Positions 38,244 to 49,033 of a DNA stretch of 64,000 bases are shown in pieces. Made by a program: the position numbers and the translations under genes. This DNA comes from Gammaproteobacteria bacterium (GTDB lineage: Bacteria; Pseudomonadota; Gammaproteobacteria; Xanthomonadales; Wenzhouxiangellaceae): assembly GCA_021772975.1 (NCBI GenBank), contig JAJFKY010000014.1, positions 172,486 to 236,485 on the forward strand. Direction: 5' to 3'. The number at the start of each line of letters is the position of its first letter. The stretch's first letter is position 1. A model generated the notes under the pieces. It worked only from the letters and a program-made list of their open reading frames with translations. It ran no database searches and had not been told where the DNA came from.

Positions 38244-40565
38244 ATGACTAAGCGCCAGACAAACACCCGGACAGCTAACCAGGCTGCCAGTATCGCCCCC
38301 TTAATGCTGCGTTTGAGGGAGAGTCTGTTCGTGCTGTGCAGTCTGCTGGCCGTTTATCTGCTGGTGTGTCTGTTCAGCTTTGATCAGAGCGATCCGGGCT
38401 GGACGCACAGCCGCGAGGTCGCCAGTTTGCACAATCTGGGCGGCAGTACCGGTGCCTGGTTATCAGACGTACTGTTATCGGTTTTCGGGGTGCTGGCTTA
38501 CAGCTTCCCGGTGGTGCTGGCGTATGTCGGTATCCGTCAGATCAGTCAACCCCGACCGGTTGAGGAAGACAGCTATTGGATGCTGCTGATTTATCTGGGT
38601 GGTGTACTGCTGGCACTGGCGGCGGGTTGCGGACTGGCGCATCTGAATATGCAATCGGCAGGAGCCTGGCTGCCGGCAGGCATTGGCGGTGGCGGCATTT
38701 TTGGACAAATGGTGGTTACGCCATTGATTTCCGGTCTGGGTCTGCTGGGCGCAACCCTGCTGCTGCTGGCATTTTTTCTGACCGGGCTGACGTTTTTTAC
38801 CGGTGTTTCCTGGCTGACGGTGATGGATAAGACCGGCTACTGGGTATTACGAGGCTGGCATGGCTGCTCGACGACCATCAACCAGGTCCGGGACTGGTGG
38901 GCCGGCCGCCGCGCCAAGGCCGAACGGGTGGTGGTACGCAAGGAGGATACGGTCAAGCGGGCGCAGCGCAAAGTCAAACAACCGCGGATTGAACCGCGCC
39001 TGGAAGCAGAACCAGTCAAACCCAAACCGGTTAAACAGCAGGCCCTGTTCAAGCAGTTGAACATCGGTGAATTGCCAGCGCTGGATTTGCTGGACCTGCC
39101 GTCCACCCAGAAGATCGGCTATAGCGAAACTGAACTGCAGGCGATGTCGCGTCAGGTGGAATTAAAACTGGCTGATTTCGGGGTCGAGGTCGAGGTGGTC
39201 GAAGTGCATCCCGGACCGGTGATTACGCGCTTTGAAATGCTGCCGGCGCCGGGCGTGAAAGGCGCCCAGATCAGTAACCTGGCCAAGGATCTGGCGCGTG
39301 GTTTGAGCGTGATCTCAGTACGGGTGGTGGATGTGATACCCGGCAAGTCGGTGATTGGTCTGGAAATTCCCAACCAACAGCGTGAAATTGTATTTCTGCG
39401 CGATGTGCTGGAGTCGGATGTTTACCAGAAAGCCGGCTCGCCGGTCACCCTGGGGCTGGGAAAAAGCATTGCCGGTCGGCCGGTGGTCGCCGATATCGCC
39501 AAGATGCCGCATTTGCTGGTGGCAGGCACCACCGGTTCGGGTAAATCAGTGGCGATCAATGCGATGATTTTAAGCCTGATATATAAGGCTACTCCGGATC
39601 AGGTAAGACTGATCATGGTCGATCCGAAAATGCTGGAGTTGTCGGTTTATGAAGGCATTCCGCATCTGCTGGCGCCGGTGGTGACCGACATGAAGCAGGC
39701 CGCCAATGCGCTGCGCTGGTGTGTGGTTGAGATGGAGCGGCGCTATCGTCTGATGGCGGCATTGGGGGTGCGTAATCTGGCCGGCATGAATAAAAAGCTT
39801 AGCGACGCACGTAAAAAAGGCAAAGCTATCACCGATCCGCTGTTCCAGCCTACCGACCCCAACGATGAGCCGCCGGAACTCGATAACCTGCCATTTATTG
39901 TGGTGATCGTGGATGAGTTTGCCGACATGATGATGGTGGTGGGCAAGAAGGTTGAGGAACTGATCGCACGGCTGGCGCAGAAGGCCCGTGCTTCCGGCAT
40001 TCACCTGATCCTGGCCACCCAGCGGCCATCAGTGGATGTCATTACCGGCCTGATCAAGGCCAATATCCCCAGCCGGATTGCTTTTCAGGTGTCATCCAAG
40101 ATTGATTCGCGCACTATTCTGGATCAGGGCGGGGCGGAACAGCTGCTGGGACACGGCGATATGCTGTATCTGCCGCCCGGCACCGGTCTGCCGGAACGGG
40201 TGCATGGCGCCTTTGTCGATGACCACGAAGTGCATGCCGTGGCGGAAGCATTACGCGGTCAAGCGGAACCAGATTACCTCGATGAGGTTCTTAATGACAC
40301 GCAGTACACCGGCGACGGCCAGGTGATCGGTGAGACCGGGTTACCGGAATCGGCCGGTGGCGAGCAGGATGAACTGTACGATCAGGCGGTGCGCATTGTG
40401 ACGGAAAGCCGGCGCGCCTCAATCTCCGGTGTACAGCGGCAATTACGGATTGGTTATAACCGTGCTGCCAGGATCATCGAGGAGATGGAAGCTGCCGGTA
40501 TAGTCAGCCCGCCCGAGCATAATGGACAGCGCGAAGTGCTCGCGCCTCCACCACCCAAAGATTGA
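38244..40565 (+). CDS. ftsK: DNA translocase FtsK
   Basis: The protein is 773 aa. Four membrane helices lie in residues 25-190, followed by a short basic linker (about 220-270; E. coli has a much longer one), then the alpha/beta motor domain with Walker A GTTGSGKS at 428-435 and Walker [12 protein letters not shown]. The C-terminal gamma winged helix ([20 protein letters not shown]) would read KOPS sites. It couples chromosome segregation and XerCD/dif recombination to the septum. The lolA ATG begins 7 nt after the ftsK stop. Confidence 0.96.
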   Translation: MTKRQTNTRTANQAASIAPLMLRLRESLFVLCSLLAVYLLVCLFSFDQSDPGWTHSREVASLHNLGGSTGAWLSDVLLSVFGVLAYSFPVVLAYVGIRQISQPRPVEEDSYWMLLIYLGGVLLALAAGCGLAHLNMQSAGAWLPAGIGGGGIFGQMVVTPLISGLGLLGATLLLLAFFLTGLTFFTGVSWLTVMDKTGYWVLRGWHGCSTTINQVRDWWAGRRAKAERVVVRKEDTVKRAQRKVKQPRIEPRLEAEPVKPKPVKQQALFKQLNIGELPALDLLDLPSTQKIGYSETELQAMSRQVELKLADFGVEVEVVEVHPGPVITRFEMLPAPGVKGAQISNLAKDLARGLSVISVRVVDVIPGKSVIGLEIPNQQREIVFLRDVLESDVYQKAGSPVTLGLGKSIAGRPVVADIAKMPHLLVAGTTGSGKSVAINAMILSLIYKATPDQVRLIMVDPKMLELSVYEGIPHLLAPVVTDMKQAANALRWCVVEMERRYRLMAALGVRNLAGMNKKLSDARKKGKAITDPLFQPTDPNDEPPELDNLPFIVVIVDEFADMMMVVGKKVEELIARLAQKARASGIHLILATQRPSVDVITGLIKANIPSRIAFQVSSKIDSRTILDQGGAEQLLGHGDMLYLPPGTGLPERVHGAFVDDHEVHAVAEALRGQAEPDYLDEVLNDTQYTGDGQVIGETGLPESAGGEQDELYDQAVRIVTESRRASISGVQRQLRIGYNRAARIIEEMEAAGIVSPPEHNGQREVLAPPPPKD

Positions 40566-40572
40566 GTGCCAG

Positions 40573-41280
40573 ATGTACAAATTAATGATATCAACGGCCG
40601 TGTTAACGGTCAGCCTGCTGCTGAATAGCGGTATATCCGCCCAGACTGACACGGTCAGCGAAAACAGCAGCGCCACAGCGCAGCCCGCCGTCGTGATTGG
40701 CAATGGCCTGAATCAGCTGGATGCGTTTACCCGTGGACTGAGCAGTTTCAGTGCTGATTTCAATCAGCAGGTTTACGATCCACAAGGGCGTCTGGAAGAA
40801 ACCAGCAGCGGCGTGCTGCATCTGCGGCAGCCAAACCTGCTGCATTGGAAATATATCCAGCCGTTTCCTCAGCTGATTGTCGCCGATGGCGCGCAGGTCT
40901 GGTCATACGATATCGAACTGGAGCAGATCACGGTGCGTGAACAATCCGATGCGCAGGCGCAATCACCGCTTACCCTGCTGACCGATCCGGACCGGCTCTA
41001 TCAAAGCTTCACCTTGCGTAACCTGGGCATACGTGACGATATGGCCTGGCTGGAAATGCTGCCCCGTGATGATCGCAGCAATGAATCGGGTATCAGCAGC
41101 AGCGATTTTGCCCGCATTCTGGTAGCGATGCAGGATGGCGAGTTAAAGAGCATGGCGCTGGAAGATACCCTGGGGCAGAGTACCGAAATTCAGTTTTTAC
41201 AAGGCCAGAGAAATATCGAGCTGGATGATGAGTTGTTCAGTTTTACCCCGCCGGAAGGTATTGATGTTCTAGAGGGATAG
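40573..41280 (+). CDS. lolA: Outer-membrane lipoprotein carrier protein LolA
   Basis: The protein is 235 aa from ATG 40573; the frame upstream lies inside ftsK. Signal peptide at 1-24 (MISTAVLTVSLLLNSGISA). LolA pattern: FTRGLSSFSADFNQQVYDPQ, GVLHLRQPNLLHWKYIQPF, IVADGAQVWSYDIELEQITV. A Ser/Thr-rich segment between signal and domain makes it slightly longer than E. coli LolA. It shuttles lipoproteins from LolCDE to LolB across the periplasm. It follows ftsK directly, the conserved arrangement. Confidence 0.92.
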   Translation: MYKLMISTAVLTVSLLLNSGISAQTDTVSENSSATAQPAVVIGNGLNQLDAFTRGLSSFSADFNQQVYDPQGRLEETSSGVLHLRQPNLLHWKYIQPFPQLIVADGAQVWSYDIELEQITVREQSDAQAQSPLTLLTDPDRLYQSFTLRNLGIRDDMAWLEMLPRDDRSNESGISSSDFARILVAMQDGELKSMALEDTLGQSTEIQFLQGQRNIELDDELFSFTPPEGIDVLEG

Positions 41281-41384
41281 TCGTGCATATGGCAGGCTAT
41301 CGTTATTAAGCGCAAGCTCAGTTTAAGCACTGGCGGTTGGCAAAGGTTTTGATTCAGCCGTGCCGATAATGGTCGATGTCGGGC

Positions 41385-41861
41385 TTATCTGCTTGTCATG
41401 GCAGCCAGTTCATTGGAAGCTTCGGTCATCAGCAGCACGCCGTCAATTGATTTGATGGTTGCTTCTGACTGCGTCTCAGCAACAATTTTCCGGCCGCCAA
41501 CAGTCATCGACTCTATGCTATCGGCCGTGACGAAGGCTTTGTCATCGATGACCTTTATCATCAGATTGGAACTGCCGTAGGTGTAATTCTCAATCGACGC
41601 CAGCTGTTCTTTCAATGCTTTGATATAGCGTTTTTTTGAATAGGGAATGGCTTGCTGCCGGCCCTGCAGGATGATTTTTATTTTTATACTGGCGTCATCG
41701 CTGAGCAAATTTGCATAGCTGTCAATGTCGCCACTGGTAATGGCGGCATCTACGGCCTGCGGAAATTTGTTGCTATTACTTTGATTCAGTTCAGCCGCAT
41801 GGGAATGAATTGAAAATAATAAGCTTAAAATAAATAAGCCCTGCTTCAGATTATTGATCAT
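41385..41861 (-). CDS. Exported NTF2-like protein
   Basis: The protein is 158 aa. Signal peptide at 1-23 (GLFILSLLFSIHSHAA). The mature chain begins with helices (AVDAAITSGDIDSYANLLSDDASIK) and continues as a curved sheet (MIKVIDDKAFVTADSIESMT, VAETQSEATIKSIDGVLLM), the NTF2-like/SnoaL pattern. Ligand and role are unknown. It sits on the opposite strand in the interval where rarA normally lies in the lolA-rarA-serS neighbourhood. Confidence 0.66.
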   Translation of the reverse strand: MINNLKQGLFILSLLFSIHSHAAELNQSNSNKFPQAVDAAITSGDIDSYANLLSDDASIKIKIILQGRQQAIPYSKKRYIKALKEQLASIENYTYGSSNLMIKVIDDKAFVTADSIESMTVGGRKIVAETQSEATIKSIDGVLLMTEASNELAAMTSR

Positions 41862-42075
41862 TGGTTTGTTCTCAGTTGTCTGCTGACAGGCTGGCTGTGT
41901 TTTGTGCTGGCTTTGAATGGCTATCCATTAGCGGGCTGAATCTAGCACAACTGTTTCAATGTCATCACCAGCGGTAGTTATGCGGCTGATCCGAGCTGTT
42001 CGCCGGGACTGTTTCGGTTTCGATAATCCGCCCAGCCTGAACAGTGGCTGGACGTGCCTGTTTGTGTCGTGCTGA

Positions 42076-43410
<1,335 letters not shown>

Positions 43411-43541
43411 ATCAGTCGTAGGCTGGGATAGAGCATCGCGTAAACCCAGCTAAACCAAGCGCCAATGACTGACCGCTGTTGGGATTTAACGACGAGCAGT
43501 TAGCCGGGGAATGGAGCCAGGCTTTATCTACTGGTAGTTAT

Positions 43542-43627
43542 GTCATTCTGAACGCAGTGAAGAATCTCTAGTGGAGTGTCCGCTTGGGATAATCGTGACG
43601 AGATCGTTCGCTTGCGCTCAGGGTGAC
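43542..43627. repeat. GTCATTCTGA imperfect palindrome, copy 1
   Basis: The element opens with GTCATTCTGAACGCAGTGAA and closes with GCTCAGGGTGAC, which is an imperfect reverse complement of the opening. Its first 30 bp are identical to copy 2. Related palindromes (GTCATTCTGAGCG...) are widespread in bacterial genomes and resemble non-autonomous miniature elements. Confidence 0.7.
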
Positions 43628-43729
43628 AGCCGGGTTGTTGATGGCCGTTATTTTATGGGTAAGCCGCCGGTACCGACGGCGTCCAGATAACCGGTTCCAT
43701 GCAGCAATGCCTGATCCGCTGGTCGCTTT

Positions 43730-43808
43730 GTCATTCTGAACGCAGTGAAGAATCTCTAGCAATTCATCGCTTGGCGGGAGAGGTTCTTCGCCTTTGGCTC
43801 AGGATGAC
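43730..43808. repeat. GTCATTCTGA imperfect palindrome, copy 2
   Basis: It shares the first 30 bp with copy 1 and closes with TTCTTCGCCTTTGGCTCAGG + ATGAC, giving a longer and better stem than copy 1. The centre differs completely between copies, as expected of an element under selection only for its ends. Confidence 0.7.
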
Positions 43809-43868
43809 AATCTGGCGATAAACGCGGCCGCCAGTGCGATACCGGTGATAATGATTTAGCCGGCAGGT

Positions 43869-44306
43869 TTATCGGTCACAGCTTTCAGCCGGGTAATACC
43901 AGACATTCATAATCTTTCCGGCGTCCAGCTGGTAAACCGAGATGCTGCATTGTACCCGGGCTGTCCCGTCCTGTTCCCAGCTGGCCTGCTCCAGCGCCGT
44001 GGCAAACCGGCCGTTGCTGGTTAAGCTGAGTATTTCAGAGCGGCTGCTGGGAAAATCCTTGAAATACGCTGTCATGGCGGTGTTTAATTCCGCGTGTCCG
44101 CTGGCCTCAATATATACCGCATCATCGGCCACCCCCATCCATAGAATCTCCGGATGCGCCAGAGCCAGCATGGCGGCGGTATCACGCTCGTTATAAGCCT
44201 TTAAAAAAGCCTCCACCGTGGGCTTATTATCGGCTGCCAGGGCGGCAGCCGACAACAATATCAGGCTGGCTGGCAAATGTTTTGTCAGGGTTTTGAATAC
44301 GTACAT
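43869..44306 (-). CDS. Exported NTF2/SnoaL-like protein
   Basis: The protein is 145 aa from ATG 44306 with GGAAAAAC upstream; the longer frame to 44420 overlaps the cupin gene. Signal peptide at 1-24 (HLPASLILLSAAALA). The mature part matches SnoaL-like proteins: VEAFLKAYNERDTAAMLALA, HPEILWMG, AMTAYFKDFPSSRSEILSL and a final sheet with Cys near the C terminus. No catalytic role is assigned. It starts 18 nt after the cupin stop, so the two may share a transcript. Confidence 0.72.
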   Translation of the reverse strand: MYVFKTLTKHLPASLILLSAAALAADNKPTVEAFLKAYNERDTAAMLALAHPEILWMGVADDAVYIEASGHAELNTAMTAYFKDFPSSRSEILSLTSNGRFATALEQASWEQDGTARVQCSISVYQLDAGKIMNVWYYPAESCDR

Positions 44307-44323
44307 GAAAGTTTTTCCAGAGT

Positions 44324-44692
44324 TTAGCTGGCCAGTTGCTGGGCGATTGAACGGGTTTTTTCGGTTTGGATATCGCCGGTATGCAGCGTCGATTTTTTCT
44401 CGATCAGCAGCAGCAGACATTCCTCTTCGGCCACCGGGTTGTGCTCCACACCTTTGGGTACGACATACATATCACCACTGTGCAGCTCAACCGTACCGGT
44501 TCGCAGTTCCATTTTCAGCGAACCCTGCAGGACATAAAACAGCTCGTCTTCATGGGTATGGCTGTGCCAGGCAAGGCTACCTTTGACCTTGGCCACTTTG
44601 ACATAACTGTCATCGACTTCACCGATCACCCGGGGTGACCAGTAATCGGTCAGGCCGGTGGCGGCCTGCAGAGGAGATATTGCTTCGCTCAT
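44324..44692 (-). CDS. Small cupin-domain protein
   Basis: The protein is 122 aa from ATG 44692 (MSEAISPLQAATG). Cupin motif 1 is WHSHTHEDELFYVLQGSLKM (metal-ligand His, His, Glu), motif 2 is GDMYVVPKGVEHNP. A single conserved beta-barrel binds a metal ion; small cupins of this kind include isomerases and oxygenases as well as non-enzymatic sensors. The ribosome site is poor. It is divergent from tspO by 135 bp. Confidence 0.82.
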   Translation of the reverse strand: MSEAISPLQAATGLTDYWSPRVIGEVDDSYVKVAKVKGSLAWHSHTHEDELFYVLQGSLKMELRTGTVELHSGDMYVVPKGVEHNPVAEEECLLLLIEKKSTLHTGDIQTEKTRSIAQQLAS

Positions 44693-44827
44693 AGAGGGTA
44701 TCCATGCCAGATAATTCGGGATGTTAGCATGCTGATGAATTCGATGTGGCGGCGTTTTTACGTTGCAAAACCAGCATATTGCCCGGCAACGTGAAATAAT
44801 AGGCAACCCTAGTATCGACTAACCGGC

Positions 44828-45301
44828 ATGCGCGCATTTGGATTTTTGATCTTTTTTCTATTGTTATCCCTGGGTACAGGGTGGTTGACTGGCACTCAGT
44901 TTGCACCGGGCGAGTGGTATGCCGCCATGACCAAACCTGCCTGGAACCCGCCTGCCTGGGTGTTTGCGCCCGTCTGGAGCAGCTTATACGTGCTGATGGG
45001 CGTGGCGGCCTGGCTGGTGTGGCGTCAGCCGGTGAGTGGTTACCGCGATATCGGTTTACGCTGGTGGTTTGTGCAGCTGGTGCTGAACGCAGGCTGGAGC
45101 GCACTGTTTTTTGGTCTGCATCGCACTGGCTGGGCACTGGCCGAAATGAGCCTGCTGTGGCTGGCGATTCTGATTACTCTGCTGTATTTCTGGCGTGCTC
45201 AGCGCATAGCCAGCTATCTGATGATGCCGTATCTGGCCTGGGTCAGTTTTGCCTGGGTATTGAATTTTACGCTGTGGCGGCTGAACGGTGGCTGGTTTTA
45301 A
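44828..45301 (+). CDS. tspO: TspO/MBR-family tryptophan-rich sensory protein
   Basis: The protein is 157 aa with five predicted membrane helices and many Trp residues. Family motifs: TKPAWNPPAWVFAPVWSSLY in the first loop and second helix, NAGWSALFFGLH, and SFAWVLNFTLW in helix 5. TspO binds porphyrins and cholesterol-like ligands and acts in tetrapyrrole or stress responses. Length is typical (about 155-165 aa). It is convergent with the GST gene, 45 bp apart. Confidence 0.93.
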   Translation: MRAFGFLIFFLLLSLGTGWLTGTQFAPGEWYAAMTKPAWNPPAWVFAPVWSSLYVLMGVAAWLVWRQPVSGYRDIGLRWWFVQLVLNAGWSALFFGLHRTGWALAEMSLLWLAILITLLYFWRAQRIASYLMMPYLAWVSFAWVLNFTLWRLNGGWF

Positions 45302-45346
45302 CCAGCCATATCAAATACCAACCGAATAGCAACTGGCTGTTCGCGG

Positions 45347-46006
45347 TTATTTCCCCAGCATATGTTTGGCGGCTTTGACCGCGCTGTTCTGATCAGCACG
45401 TTGCGGTATCTGCATGCCCCGCTGCACTGCCGGGCGCTGTCCCACACGCTGCATCCAGCTATGCAAATGCTGTAAACCATCAATGCTGACGCCACTCCAG
45501 GCATGAATTTTGACCCATGGATAGGTGGCGATATCAGCAATACTGTATTCGCCGGCCAGATAGGGTGCTTCCCGCAGACGCTTATCCAGCACTGTATACA
45601 GGCGACGGGTTTCCTGCTGATAGCGCTGGATAGCCGCTGGAATGTGTTGTGGGAAATAGCGGGTGAAGACATTGGATTGCCCCTGCATCGGCCCGACTGC
45701 TGACATCTGAAACATCAGCCACTGCATGACCAGAGAACGGCCATTGTGCAGGGATGGCATCAGCTTGCCGGTTTTTTCCGCCAGGTAAATCAGAATGGCG
45801 CCGGATTCGAACACGCCAAAGTCATCATTATCGCGGTCCACAATCGCGGGAATACGGCCATTGGGGTTAAGTGCAAGAAACTCAGGTTGTTTCTGGTCCA
45901 GCTCGCCAAGGTTCAAATGATGCACCTGATAGGGTAGACCCAGCTCTTCCAGGGCGATGGAAATTTTATGGCCGTTAGGAGTGGCCGCGGTATATAACTC
46001 GATCAT
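45347..46006 (-). CDS. yfcG: Glutathione S-transferase, YfcG/Nu class
   Basis: The protein is 219 aa. The thioredoxin-like N-terminal domain has [20 protein letters not shown], where Thr8/Asn10 replace the usual Ser/Tyr and bind glutathione disulfide in Nu-class enzymes; [12 protein letters not shown] and [15 protein letters not shown] follow. The helical C-terminal domain includes [20 protein letters not shown] and [10 protein letters not shown]. YfcG and YghU reduce disulfides using glutathione. It lies 22 nt downstream of the amidohydrolase on the same strand. Confidence 0.9.
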   Translation of the reverse strand: MIELYTAATPNGHKISIALEELGLPYQVHHLNLGELDQKQPEFLALNPNGRIPAIVDRDNDDFGVFESGAILIYLAEKTGKLMPSLHNGRSLVMQWLMFQMSAVGPMQGQSNVFTRYFPQHIPAAIQRYQQETRRLYTVLDKRLREAPYLAGEYSIADIATYPWVKIHAWSGVSIDGLQHLHSWMQRVGQRPAVQRGMQIPQRADQNSAVKAAKHMLGK

Positions 46007-46027
46007 ATGAAATCCTTTGCTGAGTGC

Positions 46028-47305
46028 CTACTGCGCGTAAATCTGGCCACCTTTCATGACAAATTCAACCTGACGCATTAATTCAATATTTTCCAGCGGG
46101 TTACCCGGCACTGCCACGATGTCAGCGTAAGAACCTTCCGCCAGCCGGCCCAGTTGCTGTTCCTGGTCAAGCACGTCCGCGGCCAGCACGGTGGCGGCCT
46201 GCAACGCTTCCGCGGGCTGCATTCCTCCCTGCACCATGTAGCTGAATTCCCGGGCATTATCGCCGTGTGCCGAAACCCCGGTATCGGTGCCAAAAGCAAT
46301 CTTCACCCCAGCTTGATAAGCCTGGCTGAAGGTTTGCATGATTAATGGCCCGATGGTGGCTGCCTTGCCGCGCACCACTTCGGGAAAGTAGCCGTCAAGC
46401 TGAGCTTTTTCAGCCACAAACTGTCCGGCTGAAATGGTCGGAATATACCAGGTGCCCCGGTCACGCATGGCCGCCATGACCTCGTCGTCCATATAGGTAC
46501 CATGTTCAATGGTTTTTACCCCGGCATTCACCGCCCTCAGCATGCCTTCGGTACCATGTGCATGGGCGGCGACGTGCATGCCGTAATCGTTCGCGGTTTG
46601 GATAATGGCGGCCAGTTCGGCTTCAGTAAACTGGGCATTCTGGCCATTGCTGGCCAGGCTTAAAACACCGCCGGTGGCGGTGATCTTGATCATATCCGAG
46701 CCGTCCTTATAGCGCTGCCGGACCGCCTTACGGGCATCTTCGGTACTGTTGATGACACCTTGTTTAGGTCCGGGATCGCCGGAATGGATGGACGGATAAC
46801 CGTTGGTCGGATCACCGTGTCCACCGGTGCTGGCGAGATTTTTGCCGGCCGCGAAGATGCGGGGGCCATCAGCCAGGCCTTTATTGATGGCATTGCGCAA
46901 AGCAATCGTGACCAGATAACTGTCGCCCAGATCACGCACCGTGGTGAACCCGGCCAGCAGATTCCGGCGCGCATTGGCGGCGGCATTCAAGGCAAAATCA
47001 GCTTCACTCCAGGTAAAACGGTGCTGATAAGAGGCCGGACTTAATTCATCCGACAAATGCACATGCAGATCGATCAGTCCGGGCAGACAGGTGTGGCGGG
47101 ATAAATCAATGACCCGGTCTTGTTCCGGGCGCTGGCTAGCGACTGCTTCGATGCGGTCACCCGTAACGGTGATATAGCGATCAGGAAGTAGCTTTCCGCC
47201 GTCAGCATCAAACAGCTGGCCACAGTGCAGGGTAGTGGTTTGTGCGCAGGCCAGTGAGCAGGCGATTAAAGCCGTGAATGAAACAAAAATTTTGGTTAAT
47301 GACAT
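46028..47305 (-). CDS. Exported amidohydrolase, prolidase-like
   Basis: The protein is 425 aa from ATG 47305 with AGGAAA upstream. Signal peptide at 1-21 ([20 protein letters not shown]). Metal-site motifs: [20 protein letters not shown] (carboxylated Lys), [21 protein letters not shown] and [13 protein letters not shown]. This set matches the Xaa-Pro dipeptidase/aryl-dialkylphosphatase-like group of exported amidohydrolases. Substrates are probably dipeptides with C-terminal hydrophobic or basic residues, but this is family knowledge. It may be co-transcribed with the GST gene. Confidence 0.9.
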   Translation of the reverse strand: MSLTKIFVSFTALIACSLACAQTTTLHCGQLFDADGGKLLPDRYITVTGDRIEAVASQRPEQDRVIDLSRHTCLPGLIDLHVHLSDELSPASYQHRFTWSEADFALNAAANARRNLLAGFTTVRDLGDSYLVTIALRNAINKGLADGPRIFAAGKNLASTGGHGDPTNGYPSIHSGDPGPKQGVINSTEDARKAVRQRYKDGSDMIKITATGGVLSLASNGQNAQFTEAELAAIIQTANDYGMHVAAHAHGTEGMLRAVNAGVKTIEHGTYMDDEVMAAMRDRGTWYIPTISAGQFVAEKAQLDGYFPEVVRGKAATIGPLIMQTFSQAYQAGVKIAFGTDTGVSAHGDNAREFSYMVQGGMQPAEALQAATVLAADVLDQEQQLGRLAEGSYADIVAVPGNPLENIELMRQVEFVMKGGQIYAQ

Positions 47306-47638
47306 GAAATTTCCTGAAAGGATTTATCCACAGATTGCACAGATTTTCACAAATCAGGCACTCATTGCTTAATGCTAGCGTATAAGGTTTCAAAGTTACT
47401 GATTTTTTTGAATTTTTAGCTGTATGAGAAATTTCATTTCGCCATTTTCGAACCATACCCGCTGAGTTCATAATTGACCATATCGCCAGATATACCATCT
47501 CTCAATTGCCATCTGACAGGTAGTCGTTGGCTTACTCTTGTTGGGAAGGAAAAAGCCTGTAACTCACTTTTGGTCGTATCCCTTAATTGATTCCGTTGAC
47601 GTCTCATAATCGGTGTAAATCTGTGGATAGATGGCTTT
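47306..47638. other. 333-bp non-coding region with two outward DnaA-box-like 9-mers
   Basis: An exact DnaA-box sequence TTATCCACA is at 47324-47332 and a one-mismatch copy in opposite orientation (TGTGGATAG) at 47622-47630, close to the two gene ends. Similar CACAGATT-type text surrounds them (CACAGATTGCACAGATTTTC). It lies between an amidohydrolase and a DUF819 transporter, not near dnaA or gyrB. No ORF or RNA gene is seen. Confidence 0.45.
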
Positions 47639-48964
47639 TTAAGTAACGCCCAGCAGCTGACACAGCCGTCCGGTTAATATCGCCAGATAATTACCGATCG
47701 CGTAGCCGATCAAAGCCATCAGAATGGAGGCGGGCACCAATGATTCGCGATGATGCGCAGCCACTACCGGAGCCGATGCCGCGCCACCGATATTGGCAGC
47801 CGAGGCGATCGCCAGCGTGTGTACATCCACCCGGAAAATCCTGGCGCCGGCCAGAATGAAAATACCGTGGATGAAAATCCAGATATAGGCAGCGAAGACA
47901 AACCAGCCGAGTTCGCCCAGATCACTTTCGCTCAGGTTGGCATGCGCGCCGACGCTGGCTACAAATACGTAAATGATAGCCATCGCAATGGGTTGCGAGC
48001 CCGGCAGGTGCTTGGCCCGGGTGGTTGATAGCAGCAGTGAAAGGGTGGTTACCAGCAGAATCACCCAGGTGCTGTTGGTAATCACCGTCTGGCCACCCAG
48101 TTGCAGTTCCGGCAGCTCGGCGGCCAGCACCACGCTGACGAAGGTTACCGTCAGTGACAGCAGGGCCAGATACAGCAATTGCCGCATGCTGGGGGCGATT
48201 TCCTTGCTGCTGTGTGCCAGTGCGGCCTGTTCCATCTGTTCTATGCGTCCGGCCGGCACCTTGGCCCAGCGGTTGAAACGGACCGCGAATTCACGCGAAC
48301 CCAGCAAAATCGGCAGCCAGATGATATACACCAGATTGTCAGCCACCGCGGCCATGGTCATATGGGTTGCCTCACCTTCCAATGCCACCCAGGCGGCATT
48401 CATGTTACCGGTGCCGCCAATCCAGCTGCCACTGAGGGTGCCGAAGGCTGGCCAGGTGGAGGGATCGAGCTTACCGAGTTTGGTAACGATCAGAAACGCG
48501 ACCACCGCACCGACCACCACGCCGGCGCTGCCGATCAGCATCACAAATACGCCCTTACCCATAATGCGTATCGCGCCGAGTACATCGACCTTGAGCAGCA
48601 TCAGCGCAATAAATAAAGGCAAGCCATAAGCCCGCAAACCGTCATAAGCAGCGCTGGAAAAGGGAATAATTCCGGTATTGCTGAGCAGGATAGGGGTAGC
48701 GTAAATCCACAACAGCGGGGGTAGATAGTTGAAAATCTTCCACTTTGTGACCTGTTCCAGCCAGAAATAGAACGCGGCGATGGCCACCAGCATGGTCATG
48801 ACGCCCAGTGGCTTGGTAATCTGCAGGCTCCAGTCAAAACTGTAATGAGCCACCAGCAGCACGGCGCTTAGCAGCACCAGAAAGCCGATGGCCAGAACGC
48901 CTGTGTTTGCCGTGGGGGCTGTCTCTGACTGGTCCGCGGTTGCTTTGTCGTTATCGTTTTGCAT
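47639..48964 (-). CDS. DUF819-family integral membrane protein
   Basis: The protein is 441 aa from ATG 48964, directly preceded by GGGAGAG; an upstream start at 48985 lacks this. About 11-12 membrane helices are predicted. DUF819 (YjcL-like) marks: PPLLWIYATPILLSNTGIIP, GTLSGSWIGGTGNMNAAW, and GGAASAPVVAAHHRESL near the C terminus. The family resembles secondary transporters; the substrate is unknown. It is a single-gene unit. Confidence 0.88.
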   Translation of the reverse strand: MQNDNDKATADQSETAPTANTGVLAIGFLVLLSAVLLVAHYSFDWSLQITKPLGVMTMLVAIAAFYFWLEQVTKWKIFNYLPPLLWIYATPILLSNTGIIPFSSAAYDGLRAYGLPLFIALMLLKVDVLGAIRIMGKGVFVMLIGSAGVVVGAVVAFLIVTKLGKLDPSTWPAFGTLSGSWIGGTGNMNAAWVALEGEATHMTMAAVADNLVYIIWLPILLGSREFAVRFNRWAKVPAGRIEQMEQAALAHSSKEIAPSMRQLLYLALLSLTVTFVSVVLAAELPELQLGGQTVITNSTWVILLVTTLSLLLSTTRAKHLPGSQPIAMAIIYVFVASVGAHANLSESDLGELGWFVFAAYIWIFIHGIFILAGARIFRVDVHTLAIASAANIGGAASAPVVAAHHRESLVPASILMALIGYAIGNYLAILTGRLCQLLGVT

Positions 48965-49033
48965 ATCTCTCCCGAAGCTGGTCAAGCGGCGGCGGCAGAC
49001 CGGGTGCGCCAGGTTTTATCAACCTGGCATGGC

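Larger units (their letters stand above)
43411..43868. other. 458-bp non-coding region holding two palindromic repeats
   Basis: No gene is recognised between serS and the next (minus-strand) gene. The region holds the two copies of a GTCATTCTGA-type imperfect palindrome listed separately, joined by about 100 bp without other features. Confidence 0.55.

Noticed and set aside
43411..43868. CRISPR array from repeated GTCATTCTGA text
   Set aside because: Only two copies, each an imperfect palindrome with unequal length, no regular spacers and no cas genes.
47306..47638. DnaA-box-like sites as a replication origin
   Set aside because: Only two sites, no AT-rich unwinding region, and no dnaA, dnaN, gyrB or rpmH nearby.
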